A stretch of 64,000 bases of DNA from Pirellulales bacterium (GTDB lineage: Bacteria; Planctomycetota; Planctomycetia; Pirellulales; Lacipirellulaceae), in contig JANQOF010000026.1 of the NCBI GenBank assembly GCA_028279215.1, positions 186,001 to 250,000 of the forward strand. Reading direction: 5' to 3'. Below are positions 52,320 through 62,045 of the stretch, in pieces. A program made the position numbers and the translations under genes. A model generated the notes under the pieces. The model did no database searches and was not told the origin of the DNA. It saw only the letters and a list, made by a program, of their open reading frames with translations. How positions within the stretch are numbered: the stretch's first letter is position 1; every line of letters starts with the position of its first letter.

Positions 52320-53138
52320 TCATCGCCACGGCAGCCAGTCCCGCCAACTGGCAACGCCTTCCACTCGGCTCATCTGCGGAAGTTGCGACAGCTTCTGCCG
52401 CAACGGTTGGCTCACTTGCGTGCCACGCAGGTCGAGGTACCGCAGGTTGCTCGATGCGGTAACTTTCAATATTCCTGTATCGCCAACGTTGGTGTTTGTA
52501 ACGCGCAACACCTCCAGGTATTGCAACCCTTCTGAGTGCTCCGCCAGTTCAATCATCTCGCGGTCACCAACTTCGCGTTCAGAGAGATCGATTTCGACTA
52601 AGCGATCGGCGATTTCCGTGAAGTCGGACCCTACCGTATCCTCCAGCCAATCGAGGTGCTGCACCTCGACGGATCCGCCCCACGACTCCACCAGCTGAAG
52701 AATCTCACGTTGAGCAACGTACAACGGCATTTGTAGGCCGATCCATGGCAGCCGTTTCCCGTTACGCTGAGCAAATGTGAGTGCTTCATCGAATGCATCC
52801 TGAAGCGCCTGAAATTGCTTTGCGTCGCCACCTTTATCGGGATGCGCCTGCATCACCTTCTCGCGATACGCCTGCTTGACGTCGTCCGGCGTCACCGGCA
52901 GCGATAACCCGAGCCGCGCCAGAAAGGGTTTCTTCCGTCGGCCCCTCTTTACAACGTCGGCATTTCGCTCGATGGCGGCATTCAGCGCGGCGGAAGCTGG
53001 GTTTTTTTCGGAGTCGGGCATGGCTGGTATCGTTGGGGGCAGACGGCCTATCCATCCGATTATACACAGCCCTGCCAAGATGAATGGTATTCCAGCGAAC
53101 CACAAGTTACGTTTATCAGTACAGTCCCTGAATCCCAT
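52320..53138 (-). CDS. Membrane-anchored J-domain protein with C-terminal leucine-rich-repeat-like region
   Basis: NLWFAGIPFILAGLCIIGWIG TM; VTPDDVKQAYREKVMQAHPDKGGDAKQFQALQDAFDEAL (HPD); LEVLRVTNTNVGDTGILKVTASSNLRYLDLRGTQVS; alternative start 53021. Confidence 0.75.
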   Translation of the reverse strand: MGFRDCTDKRNLWFAGIPFILAGLCIIGWIGRLPPTIPAMPDSEKNPASAALNAAIERNADVVKRGRRKKPFLARLGLSLPVTPDDVKQAYREKVMQAHPDKGGDAKQFQALQDAFDEALTFAQRNGKRLPWIGLQMPLYVAQREILQLVESWGGSVEVQHLDWLEDTVGSDFTEIADRLVEIDLSEREVGDREMIELAEHSEGLQYLEVLRVTNTNVGDTGILKVTASSNLRYLDLRGTQVSQPLRQKLSQLPQMSRVEGVASWRDWLPWR

Positions 53139-53153
53139 GCCCCCAAAAGTGCC

Positions 53154-54299
53154 ATGACTCAGTCCGACTCGAACCCGCCAGGCGCCAGTAGCGTGCATGA
53201 TTACCTGATTTACTCGCTTAGTTTGCCCGAACGAGCTTTGCGTTCGACCGCCGGCGTGGCTGGCGGGGTTGTCCGCGAGGGCGCCAACTTGCTGGTGCCG
53301 CGGGCGTTTCGCTCGAGCAAAAGCTACGAAGTCCTTGTGCAACAGGGGCTCGATTTCCTCACTGACGATATCGGCGGTGTGTGTCGCCCAGGTGCCCAGA
53401 GCGACGATCCAGCCATCGAGGGCTACGTAGCCAAGAAGGCGGTGGGCGGATTCGTCGAAATGGCCAGCATGGCCACGCTGCACGTTTCGCCGGTATTGCT
53501 GCTGGCGGTGGTGAGCGATGTCGCATACGGCTCGCAAACCTACCTCAACGAACTGGCCACCGAACTCAAACGCGAGGGCGTGATCGCCGAGGAGTCGACC
53601 ATCGATCACGCCAGCGACCTGCTCGAAGCGGTTCGCGAGTCGTCCGCCACCGGCGCCACGGTGTTCGATACGCCGCCGCTGTCGGTCGACGGAATTTCTG
53701 ATGCCATCAAGCAAACGACTTCGTCGGTCAGTAAGATCGATCCCAGCAAGGTGCTGCCCGCCGCGGAAATCGATCGACTGTGGCAGGAAATGCAGGAAGT
53801 AGCGAACGAAGAAGAGGTGAGTCTGTTGGAAGTATCCGGCGCGATGACCATGTTTGCGCTCAATCGCGTCGGCAACGTGGGGCAAGGCGCACTGTCCGGG
53901 GTGACCATTGCCGGCACCTTGTTTGATCGACACGTCGTCGATCATTATCGAACTGCCCTCACCGAGTTGCACACGCGCGGTTACTACACCACGCTTTCGG
54001 AAGTTAGCCAGCCATACATCTCGGCGGTGTGGGACAACTTCTCCACCGACCGCACCACGATCACCGAGGACTTGCTCAACGGCAAACTGGTGGGCGGGGC
54101 TGCCGCGACGGTCGGTAAGTGGTTGGGTATGACCGAGCAACAGGAGGAAAACACGGCCCCGGGACCAACGCCCGCTGCAGCTCCGCCGAAACCAACACGC
54201 ACCCAAGACTCCATCAATCTCTCGTCTCTCCCGGTGCCCGATTCCACACTCCACTTGTCCGATCCGCCTCCGCAACCTGATGACGACCGAGATCAATGA
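53154..54299 (+). CDS. EcsC family protein
   Basis: EcsC-like helical core (VVREGANLLVPRAFRSSKSYEVLVQQGLDFLTDDIGGV...AKKAVGGFVEMASMATLHVSPVLLLAVVSDVAYG). Confidence 0.75.
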   Translation: MTQSDSNPPGASSVHDYLIYSLSLPERALRSTAGVAGGVVREGANLLVPRAFRSSKSYEVLVQQGLDFLTDDIGGVCRPGAQSDDPAIEGYVAKKAVGGFVEMASMATLHVSPVLLLAVVSDVAYGSQTYLNELATELKREGVIAEESTIDHASDLLEAVRESSATGATVFDTPPLSVDGISDAIKQTTSSVSKIDPSKVLPAAEIDRLWQEMQEVANEEEVSLLEVSGAMTMFALNRVGNVGQGALSGVTIAGTLFDRHVVDHYRTALTELHTRGYYTTLSEVSQPYISAVWDNFSTDRTTITEDLLNGKLVGGAAATVGKWLGMTEQQEENTAPGPTPAAAPPKPTRTQDSINLSSLPVPDSTLHLSDPPPQPDDDRDQ

Positions 54300-55851
54300 A
54301 ACACAGTTCACCGAGCATGGAATCGCTGAACTTGCACGTCTACTGGCAGCAGGCGAGGTTAGCTCTGCCGACTTGGTCGAGGTGCTCATCGCTCGTATTG
54401 ATGCCGTCCAGCCGCAGTTGAATGCGATGACTGTCATGCGGCTGGACGAAGCCCGTCGAGCGGCGGTCGAGGCCGATCGACTGCTCGCCGATGCCCGCGC
54501 TACCGGAGCGACTCCGCCACCACTGTGCGGGGTGCCCATCACCGTCAAAGACTGCTTTAACCTGGTGGGCACAACCAACTCTCTTGGCATCGAGCGGATC
54601 AACCACGCACCGGCGACCGAAGATGCGGTGTTAGTGTCGCGGCTGCGTAAGGCTGGTGCGATTGTGCTTGGAAAAACAAACATCCCGCAGTTAATGCTCC
54701 TCCACTGTTGCGACAATCCCCTGTTTGGGCGAACGCTGCATCCGGTCGACTCCGCCCGCGGCCCGGGCGGCAGCAGTGGGGGCGAAGCGGCCATCGTCGC
54801 GGCAGGCGCCTCGTCATGCGGACTCGCCAGCGACCTGGGCGGTAGCATTCGCCAGCCCGCCCATGCCTGCGGGCTGGTTGGTTTCAAACCTACCAGCGGA
54901 CGTACGTCTGGTGTTGGCGGCAATCGGGGACTCGCCGGTATGGACGCCATCCGTATCGACGCAGGCCCCATTGCTCGCACCGTCGACGACGCCGACGTCG
55001 CCATGCGGGCAATGCTTCCACTCGATGCCGCGCAATGCGCGCCCGACGAATCGTACAAGCCATGGACGGATTATCGCGCGGTGGCCATCGAGAATCTCTC
55101 GATCGCTACCGCCGAAACCGACCATTGGTTCCACCCTGCGCCAACCTGCCGTCGCGCCGTGGACGAAGCCGGAATGGCGCTGGTCGCCGCAGGCACAAAC
55201 GTGACCAAGGTGGAACTCACCGACATGAAACACGCTATGCGAGTGTACTTTGGCTTGGTTGGTGCCGACGGTTTTCGCTCCGTTCGTCGTATGTTGCGCG
55301 GCAGCCGCGTCGACTGGCAAGTTCGACGACAGGTTTGGTTTGCTGGCATGCCGCAGCCGCTCCGCTGGGTTGCTGCCGCGGCGCTGCGCTTGTTCGGCCA
55401 GCCTTCGCTATCTCGTTTGCTAAGCCTCGTAGGTCCCAAGTCGGCCGATTTGTATTGGCAACTGAACTGCGAAGCCAAACAGTACCGCAAGAAGTTCTGG
55501 CAGGATCTCGACGCACAAGCAGGACGCCCGATCGACGCGGTTGTACTTCCACCTCACGCCCTGCCCGCACTTCGGCACGGTACGGCGCTCGACTTGCTTG
55601 CGGCTGCTTCTTACTGCTACCTCGGGAATCTGCTCGGCGCGCCGGCCGGCGTAGTGCCATGGACCACGATTCGCAACGACGAACAACACTACCCCCACCG
55701 CAACCGGTTTGACTTGGTGATGCACTTGGCACGACGCACGATGGAAAACAGCGCCGGGCTGCCAATCGGTGTACAGGTGCTCGCCCGACCGTGGCGCGAC
55801 GATGTGGCGCTAGCGGTAATGGCGGCGCTCGAAAGGGCCGCACCCGCCTGA
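54280..55851 (+). CDS. Amidase signature family protein
   Basis: GVPITVKDCFNLVGTTNSLG, GGSSGGEAAIVAAGASSCGLASDLGGSIRQPAHACGLVGFKPTSGR Ser-cisSer-Lys motif. Confidence 0.94.
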   Translation: MTTEINETQFTEHGIAELARLLAAGEVSSADLVEVLIARIDAVQPQLNAMTVMRLDEARRAAVEADRLLADARATGATPPPLCGVPITVKDCFNLVGTTNSLGIERINHAPATEDAVLVSRLRKAGAIVLGKTNIPQLMLLHCCDNPLFGRTLHPVDSARGPGGSSGGEAAIVAAGASSCGLASDLGGSIRQPAHACGLVGFKPTSGRTSGVGGNRGLAGMDAIRIDAGPIARTVDDADVAMRAMLPLDAAQCAPDESYKPWTDYRAVAIENLSIATAETDHWFHPAPTCRRAVDEAGMALVAAGTNVTKVELTDMKHAMRVYFGLVGADGFRSVRRMLRGSRVDWQVRRQVWFAGMPQPLRWVAAAALRLFGQPSLSRLLSLVGPKSADLYWQLNCEAKQYRKKFWQDLDAQAGRPIDAVVLPPHALPALRHGTALDLLAAASYCYLGNLLGAPAGVVPWTTIRNDEQHYPHRNRFDLVMHLARRTMENSAGLPIGVQVLARPWRDDVALAVMAALERAAPA

Positions 55852-55867
55852 AGCTACCCATCGACAC

Positions 55868-56287
55868 CTACTCTCCCCAAAGCGTGGCGACGATCCGCCG
55901 CGAGGTCGCCCGATTGCGATGCTCCACCAGGTAGATCCCCTGCCAGGTGCCCAATGCCAATCGCCCGTTCCGCACCGGAAGCGTCAGCGACGCACCTAGC
56001 AGCGAGCTCTTCACATGGGCCGGCATGTCATCTGGGCCCTCGCAAGTGTGGATGTATGGAAACGACTCAGGGGCAATCGAGTTCATCGATGCCTCCAGGT
56101 CGACCTGCACATCGGGGTCGGCGTTCTCGTTCAGCGTTAAACTGGCCGATGTGTGCTGCAGCAAGAGATGCAGCAAGCCGACTTCCATTCGATCGATCTC
56201 CGGCAACTGCCGAACAACCTCACTCGTAATCAGGTGAAATCCACGACTTCGACGCGAAAACTCAAGCACATGTTGTGTCCACGGCAT
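55868..56287 (-). CDS. YjbQ/UPF0047 family protein
   Basis: LLHLLLQHTSASLTLNENADPDVQVDLEASM...HTCEGPDDMPAHVKSSLLGASLTLPVRNGRLALGTWQGIYLVEHR. Confidence 0.93.
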   Translation of the reverse strand: MPWTQHVLEFSRRSRGFHLITSEVVRQLPEIDRMEVGLLHLLLQHTSASLTLNENADPDVQVDLEASMNSIAPESFPYIHTCEGPDDMPAHVKSSLLGASLTLPVRNGRLALGTWQGIYLVEHRNRATSRRIVATLWGE

Positions 56288-56636
56288 GGTGATCTCTCTT
56301 CGGTATGACGCAGCGATTGGGTGGTGGTGACGGCAGTCGATTGTGGTGCGGTCGGCTGCCAAACGCTGGACGTTTCTGTGCAAACACCCTAAAATTCCCC
56401 AATCGACAGAAATATCAATGGCGAACGTTTACCCAAGAGGGTCTAAATTGGGTATTCTTCTCCATCCATCATGGCTTACCAGCACCCTGCAAAAATTGCG
56501 AAAAACTCGCAAAAAGGCCCCTTGCGAAAACTTGACATCTGCATTTGGCCAGTAATAATCGTGCGATCAAGTTAATCAATTCTTAATCCCCTTGCGGCGT
56601 TGAGCGGTCACCCCGTCGGCTGTAAGGGACTTAGTA

Positions 56637-56664
56637 AGGTTGGCCCCCGCCTTCCCGCCAACCT
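56637..56664. repeat. Inverted repeat AGGTTGGC-12 nt-GCCAACCT upstream of a small ORF
   Basis: 8-bp perfect arms, about 25 nt upstream of the 56689 start codon. Confidence 0.6.
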
Positions 56665-56688
56665 CCTGGTAGATTGTGAGAGTGAATT

Positions 56689-56919
56689 ATGCCCGATCCG
56701 AAGCTAGAAAACGTATTTGAAGCAATCCTAAAGTACGGCCACGACGAGGATTTCGTGCCTCGTACCGACGATACATTCCAACCTACGACCGCGCCAGCCG
56801 GCTCGGCCGAAAAACTGGAAATCCTCGCCGAGCGCGTCCGCCAGGGATTCCCCCTTTGGCACGACGAGGATCGCTTCGACTACAGCGGCCTCACCGGTGC
56901 GGTACGACCGCGCGACTGA
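56689..56919 (+). CDS. Small acidic conserved-looking hypothetical protein (76 aa)
   Basis: MPDPKLENVFEAILKYGHDEDFVPRTDDTFQPTTAPAGSAEKLEILAERVRQGFPLWHDEDRFDYSGLTGAVRPRD; own leader and downstream terminator. Confidence 0.65.
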   Translation: MPDPKLENVFEAILKYGHDEDFVPRTDDTFQPTTAPAGSAEKLEILAERVRQGFPLWHDEDRFDYSGLTGAVRPRD

Positions 56920-56959
56920 TCCCCGAACCCCAACACGCAAGTCCACCCGAAGCCGCCGC

Positions 56960-56985
56960 AGCCACCTTGGTTGCGGTGGCTTTTT
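56960..56985 (+). terminator. Rho-independent terminator
   Basis: AGCCACC-ttggttgc-GGTGGCT followed by TTTT. Confidence 0.7.
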
Positions 56986-57106
56986 CGTGCGCGGCCCGGC
57001 AAGGGTGTCGCTTGGCCCATCGATTCACGCCGCCAACCGGTAGCCACCGCGTGCCCAATAGTCCATTTTGTCCCGCATGCAGGAAAACGATTCTAGGGGA
57101 CTTTAT

Positions 57107-58399
57107 TCACCTCTCATTGTCCCCGCCAGTTTTCGTTTTCCTCTGTGTTTTTCGATGTTTTTCATTTCCCAAAGAGAATTTGAGTTGTCCATTTTGTCCG
57201 TTCTTGGGCCACAAAGGGACAATTGATCGGGGCAGGAAACGACGGATTTCTTGCTGAACATTATCCCCGGATTCCAAGTCAATGTCCTCCACTAGCCATC
57301 TGCCATCTCTTCTCGTCGCCGTAATGATCAGTGCGGCTCGTTGTCCGCGATAGGAAACAGCAGCGTTCGTCACGGCTAGAAACCGGGTTGGATCAGACGG
57401 ATGTACGACGGTCGATTCGATCGCCAAATCGCGAAAACCGTCGAGTTTGCGAATACCATCACCTCCACCTGGGTTTACCTCTAGTGCCTCCGCAAGCTTC
57501 GATTCCCCAGCCGACCACAACTTGAGGAATGCTTCCACCGTCTGTTCCGCAGTTCTGTTAGGATCTGCAACGCAAGTACGATATTGCCTAAGCTGACTCT
57601 CGTCCAGTCGCAGCGGAGCTTGAGGGTCTGCATACTCATTCTCTACGAAGTACCCATCAGGCACGTTCAGTTCAAACGTGTCGACGGGAAGGTCGATGTC
57701 GTATTGGAAGTCTTGGAGAACACGATTCTCGTCTGCAACTACTCTTACGGGCAGGAGTGTTTTCGGATCGACCCATACCTCCATCGACCTACCACCCGTC
57801 CCTGGCTCGATAACCGCGAACCCGTTCACAGAATCACCGTTGATCACTTTCTTGCCAAGCTCTCTAATCGAATCGGCGGAAATCGTACGCAGGCGTTCGA
57901 CGTAGTTTATCTGCGGCAAAGGATCCTTCCGGTTATCATGAGTCAAGACTGCCCGTCTCTTGTCGTGATCAACTCGGAGGGTCTTTTTCAGGTCGGGACG
58001 AATAATCCGCACGCCGCCCTCTGAATCGATCCGAAGCAGTGTTCCCGACGCGATGTACTTCGTTGAACTCTCACCAACCACGAAGTTGTATGTAACGTTG
58101 CGAAGCTGGTTGAGCTGCTGCTGTACTTCAGCAAATGCCACAGACGTCGAGCCAAACGGCAATAAAGTTGCCGTCAAGATCAGGCACGCAGCGACAACAC
58201 CACCCACAACGATTCGCCAACGAGTAGACGACACAGGTTTCTTCGGCTCGGGCAGCAAAACCGTTGAGGTGGGTCCGCTCTCTTCCAAAACGCTACGAAC
58301 TTTACAGATCGCTGCGTTCGTCGATTCAGTCGACGGCGCGAAATCCTTCAATTCATCGACTCGCTGCAGAATGGTTTGGTCAGTAAATGCCATGGTCAA
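57107..58399 (-). CDS. Anti-sigma-factor-like membrane protein with LolA-like sensor domain
   Basis: Cytoplasmic N-terminus, single TM (WRIVVGGVVAACLILTATLLPFG), extracytoplasmic VWVDPKTLLPVRVVADEN lipoprotein-sorting-like domain; ATGA overlap with ECF sigma gene. Confidence 0.72.
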   Translation of the reverse strand: MTMAFTDQTILQRVDELKDFAPSTESTNAAICKVRSVLEESGPTSTVLLPEPKKPVSSTRWRIVVGGVVAACLILTATLLPFGSTSVAFAEVQQQLNQLRNVTYNFVVGESSTKYIASGTLLRIDSEGGVRIIRPDLKKTLRVDHDKRRAVLTHDNRKDPLPQINYVERLRTISADSIRELGKKVINGDSVNGFAVIEPGTGGRSMEVWVDPKTLLPVRVVADENRVLQDFQYDIDLPVDTFELNVPDGYFVENEYADPQAPLRLDESQLRQYRTCVADPNRTAEQTVEAFLKLWSAGESKLAEALEVNPGGGDGIRKLDGFRDLAIESTVVHPSDPTRFLAVTNAAVSYRGQRAALIITATRRDGRWLVEDIDLESGDNVQQEIRRFLPRSIVPLWPKNGQNGQLKFSLGNEKHRKTQRKTKTGGDNER

Positions 58400-58959
58400 C
58401 TCCTACGGTTGGGCGCGCCCTCACGGCATGAAGGACTGCGCGGAACGGCCAAGTGGGAATCTGTCTGGCCAGCAAGAATCTCTCGAAGATGAGCAATCGC
58501 TTTACTACAGATCGCTCGCACCTGATGTGGTGTCTTCTGTAACTGTACAGCGATCGACTCGTAAGACTGCTCTTCGAGTCGGTGGAGGACTATCACTTGC
58601 CGGCTGAGTTCTGAAAGCTGATCGAGCGCACGAAGAATCTCAGCGCGGGATTCGCATCGCTCAAGAGAATCCCCCGGAGATGATGTGGGAGCAACCGGAT
58701 CGTCCGAGAGGCTTTCTGATCGAACGCTTTTTTGCTGTTTTCGTCGCCACTCGAATGCCAAATTGGTCGCTGTGCGAATCACGTAAGCAGTTTGATTCTG
58801 GGCATCGCCGAAAGATTCGCTCTTGCTGAGTCTGAGAAACAACTCTTGCAGCAAATCTTCGGCCGTGCTCTCGCACATCGTAAGTCGGGTCAGCAGTACA
58901 TGAATACGGCTGCCGTGCGATTCGAGAATAGCAAGCAACTGTTGAACACGTTGGTTCAT
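58396..58959 (-). CDS. ECF-type RNA polymerase sigma factor
   Basis: Sigma-70 region 2 (TAEDLLQELFLRLSKS..AYVIRTATNLAFEWRR) and region 4 (QLSELSRQVIVLHRLEEQSYESIAVQLQKTPHQVRAICSKAIAHLRE). Confidence 0.9.
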   Translation of the reverse strand: MNQRVQQLLAILESHGSRIHVLLTRLTMCESTAEDLLQELFLRLSKSESFGDAQNQTAYVIRTATNLAFEWRRKQQKSVRSESLSDDPVAPTSSPGDSLERCESRAEILRALDQLSELSRQVIVLHRLEEQSYESIAVQLQKTPHQVRAICSKAIAHLREILAGQTDSHLAVPRSPSCREGAPNRRS

Positions 58960-59291
58960 TTCGCCATCACTTCCTGCAGACGTATGTTCTCTACAGACTT
59001 AGATGTTCATTTTGCCCAGAGCGCAACTTCCGAGTCAGAAGCTCGACTAACCGACCGCAGGTTAGCTGTCGATAATTTGATCAGGCGTAAGAAAACGACG
59101 CATTCTAGGCGGTCCACACCATTTCATCTGGTCGGTCCTATCAGGACATTGTCAGGAAATCGTGCCACTCTCCATCCTAGCAGAGCGACAATTGGTGACT
59201 TCCAACGACACCAAGCTAAAGATGGCGGGTTGTAACCCGCGTACCGCAAAGCCGTTAGCTGTTACCGCAAAACGACTTACGAAATATCGAA

Positions 59292-59540
59292 GTGGAGGCG
59301 GCGGGAATCGAAAGATCGGCCCCAATGTCGCAAGCCGTTGTGCCGCAAGCAGATGCGGCGTTGCAAGAATCGGCGTCTGCATTATGTCTGCAGCGCAGTG
59401 GCTCTGGTTGTCGTTTGTTGGCGTTGAATGACCCGCTGCTGTCCACGATTGTGGAGCTATGGCCTGGTCTACCTGCAGATGCTCGTCGCGCGGTTTACAT
59501 GCAATGTGCTGCGTTAGATGAACAGCCAAGTGACTAGGTG
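59292..59540 (+). pseudogene. Orphan ORF resembling the C-terminal tail of planctomycete integrase-like ORFs
   Basis: EAAGIERS...LLALNDPLLSTIVELWPGLPADARRAVYMQCAALDEQ; no recombinase domain upstream in frame (in-frame stop at about 59256). Confidence 0.35.
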
Positions 59541-59835
59541 TCCACCTGAACGCAAAACGGTGGCGTCCTGCTCTGCGTTTGCTGCGCCAGCCGTTCTCGT
59601 CGGCCGACGCACGGTTGTCGCCTCCATGGGGCAGCGCTATCTTGCTACCCTCGCCGCGTCGGACGCTGCGTCCTCAGCGAAAGACCCATCGCCAGTGCGA
59701 AGCTTTGACGATTAGCGTGACCCTGACGGCCGGATCACATTGGTTCGATATAGCGCCAGCTTCGGGTCGATTGGAAACGGGAGTTTTGCGCGATTGGCGC
59801 GGCTTTATTGGGAGTGAAGTAAGGAGGGATGCTCC

Positions 59836-60579
59836 ATGCGATATCTTTTTTGTTTGATTGCCGCCGTTTCCTTCGCCCCGGCGAGCAGCATTATTGCAGG
59901 GACGACGGAGCAGGTCGAAACGGCTGCTGAAAGCGGCAAGTACACCTATGTGATGTTCTATCGTTCCAACGACGATGCGACGCAACGCATGGCGCGCGCG
60001 GTTCAGTCGCACGTTGCCGAGGTAGGCGACAGAACGACTTGGGTTACCGTAAATGTCCACGATCGCCGAGAAGCACCGCTCGTCAAACGCTTTGACGCCT
60101 CGAGAATTCCACTTCCGGCAGTCTTCGGCGTGGCACCCAACGGCGCGGTCACCGGCGTCTTTCGAGAAAAGGTGAACGAAGAACAGCTTCACATGGCAAT
60201 TCTAACACCGATGTACTCGGACATGGTCAAAGGGCTACAAAGTCAGCGGATTGCTGTGGTCTGCATGATGCCTGATGCTGACGCGCCAATTCCAACCGGC
60301 GTGAAGGCACTCCAGCAAAATCCGGCTTTCGAAGGAAAGCTCCATCAAGTAAGAGCCTGTGCATCCGACAGTTCTGAGGCCGAGTTCTTTCGTCGTATGC
60401 ACGTTGATCCGGATCTGGACGCCCCAGTCGTGTTGGTTTTCGCTCCGCCCGGTACACATGTCGGAACGTTCGAAGCGACGGTGAGCGGTCAGGAACTCGC
60501 GCAGGCGCTGCACAGGTCAGGCAAGTGCAACTGCAGCAAATGCCAAAGGAACAGACGTGCGGCATCTGGAAAGCGTTAG
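59836..60579 (+). CDS. Exported thioredoxin-fold-like protein with C-terminal CxCxxC
   Basis: AGGAGG RBS, signal peptide, TYVMFYRSNDDATQRMARAVQSHV..VNVHDRREAPLVKRFDASRIPLPAVFGVAPNG; C-terminal GKCNCSKCQRN. Confidence 0.62.
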   Translation: MRYLFCLIAAVSFAPASSIIAGTTEQVETAAESGKYTYVMFYRSNDDATQRMARAVQSHVAEVGDRTTWVTVNVHDRREAPLVKRFDASRIPLPAVFGVAPNGAVTGVFREKVNEEQLHMAILTPMYSDMVKGLQSQRIAVVCMMPDADAPIPTGVKALQQNPAFEGKLHQVRACASDSSEAEFFRRMHVDPDLDAPVVLVFAPPGTHVGTFEATVSGQELAQALHRSGKCNCSKCQRNRRAASGKR

Positions 60580-60695
60580 GCACATGTTGGAACGAACCAG
60601 GTACAGGGTCACGAATCCTGGACACGAAGTCCGTCTTGACGCGCCTAGTGATGGTCTCACGTACCATTGAAATGGTGCTTGGCGAAGGGGTACCC

Positions 60696-61946
60696 ATGAG
60701 TTTCCATTCTCTAGTCTGGAAGGAAATGCGGCGCCGACCGGTACACAGCCTGACAGCTTTGCTGATCGTGGCCCTTGGAGTGTCAGCATTGGTCGCGGTC
60801 GAGAGCGTCATAACTTCGTCCGAGCAAAATGTCGCTTCGCAGATGCAGCAGCTTGGTGCGAACATCCTGATTCTCCCAGAGGGTGTGACGCTCCAGGACT
60901 ACCATGCCGCTGATGCTCATGGCAAATCGCTGCCGGAAGAGTACGTCACGCGAATCATGCTCGCCCAGCTTGTCGGTGTGGAGGAACTCGCTCCCAAGCT
61001 CTCCGTGCCGGTCGAAGTCGGAGGTGCATCCACCATGCTAACCGGCATTCTGCCGCGCACCGAGTTCTACAAGAAGTCGGCCTGGCAAAGCGTCGACCTG
61101 CTAACCGCGGACCTTGGTGAAAGCGCCGTCGGAAGGAAGCACGAGGGGTGCGGTGGTCGATCTTGTCAGATTGCAACGGCTGATAAGACCGACATTGGTT
61201 CATATGCCACGACGCGGATTGTGCATGAACTCGACATGAACGCTGCGCTAATTGGCGCGGACCTTGCGAAATCGCAGCACATCAAACAAGGGCAAACGAT
61301 TCAAATCCTTGGTGCAAGGTTGAAAGTGGCGGGAGTTCTACCGGCTACCGGTACAAGCGACGATGGCCGTGTCCTCGCTCACCTGCACCGCGTTCAAGAG
61401 CTGGCGGATACTGGTCCGATCGTCAATGTGATCGAGGTGATGGGGTGCTGTGAGGAGGCAGCAGGTGGGTTGGTCGGCGAACTGGATGAACTGCTGCCCG
61501 ATGCTCGCGTTGTCACCATTGCGCACATCGTCCAAACGCAGGTCACCGTCAACCGACTCATGAATCAACTGTCCTATGTGATTTTCGGGATCCTAATGCT
61601 GATTGGTGGGGCTAGCATCGCCAGTGTCATGTTCGCCAACGTCGCCGAGCGAAAACGTGAGCTCGGAACGTTAATGGCGCTGGGGGCTACGCCCAGCATG
61701 GTCAGTCGCCTGATCCTGATGAAGGCATCGGCGGTCGGACTCATTGGCGGAATCTGTGGAATGGGTCTCGGATTGGCCGCTGCATTTGCGATAGGGCCGC
61801 AGTTGCTCGGAGTAGCAACAAGCGTTTCGTTGAATGCCGTGATAATTGGGATGATCGCCGCTCTGACGGTCGCTCTTGTGGCGAGCTATCCACCCGCGAG
61901 AAAGGCCGCCCATTTGGATCCCTGCCTCTGTTTCCAAGATGCCTGA
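60696..61946 (+). CDS. ABC transporter permease (MacB/FtsX family)
   Basis: N-terminal TM then a large periplasmic domain, then VMFANVAERKRELGTLMALGATPSMVSRLILMKASAVGLIGGICGMGLG; start at ATG 60696. Confidence 0.9.
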   Translation: MSFHSLVWKEMRRRPVHSLTALLIVALGVSALVAVESVITSSEQNVASQMQQLGANILILPEGVTLQDYHAADAHGKSLPEEYVTRIMLAQLVGVEELAPKLSVPVEVGGASTMLTGILPRTEFYKKSAWQSVDLLTADLGESAVGRKHEGCGGRSCQIATADKTDIGSYATTRIVHELDMNAALIGADLAKSQHIKQGQTIQILGARLKVAGVLPATGTSDDGRVLAHLHRVQELADTGPIVNVIEVMGCCEEAAGGLVGELDELLPDARVVTIAHIVQTQVTVNRLMNQLSYVIFGILMLIGGASIASVMFANVAERKRELGTLMALGATPSMVSRLILMKASAVGLIGGICGMGLGLAAAFAIGPQLLGVATSVSLNAVIIGMIAALTVALVASYPPARKAAHLDPCLCFQDA

Positions 61947-62045
61947 ACACGCGACGGTTTGCGAGTCGCTGATAGAAAACCGCAATCCAGACCCTCAACA
62001 CGCGTCACGCGATCTCTCCTTTCCAACACCATTGGGTCAAGCACA

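Noticed and set aside
53139-55058. Upstream two-thirds of the 912-aa minus-strand ORF 52320..55058
   Set aside because: Antisense to well-supported EcsC and amidase genes; only the C-terminal J-domain part has recognisable protein features.
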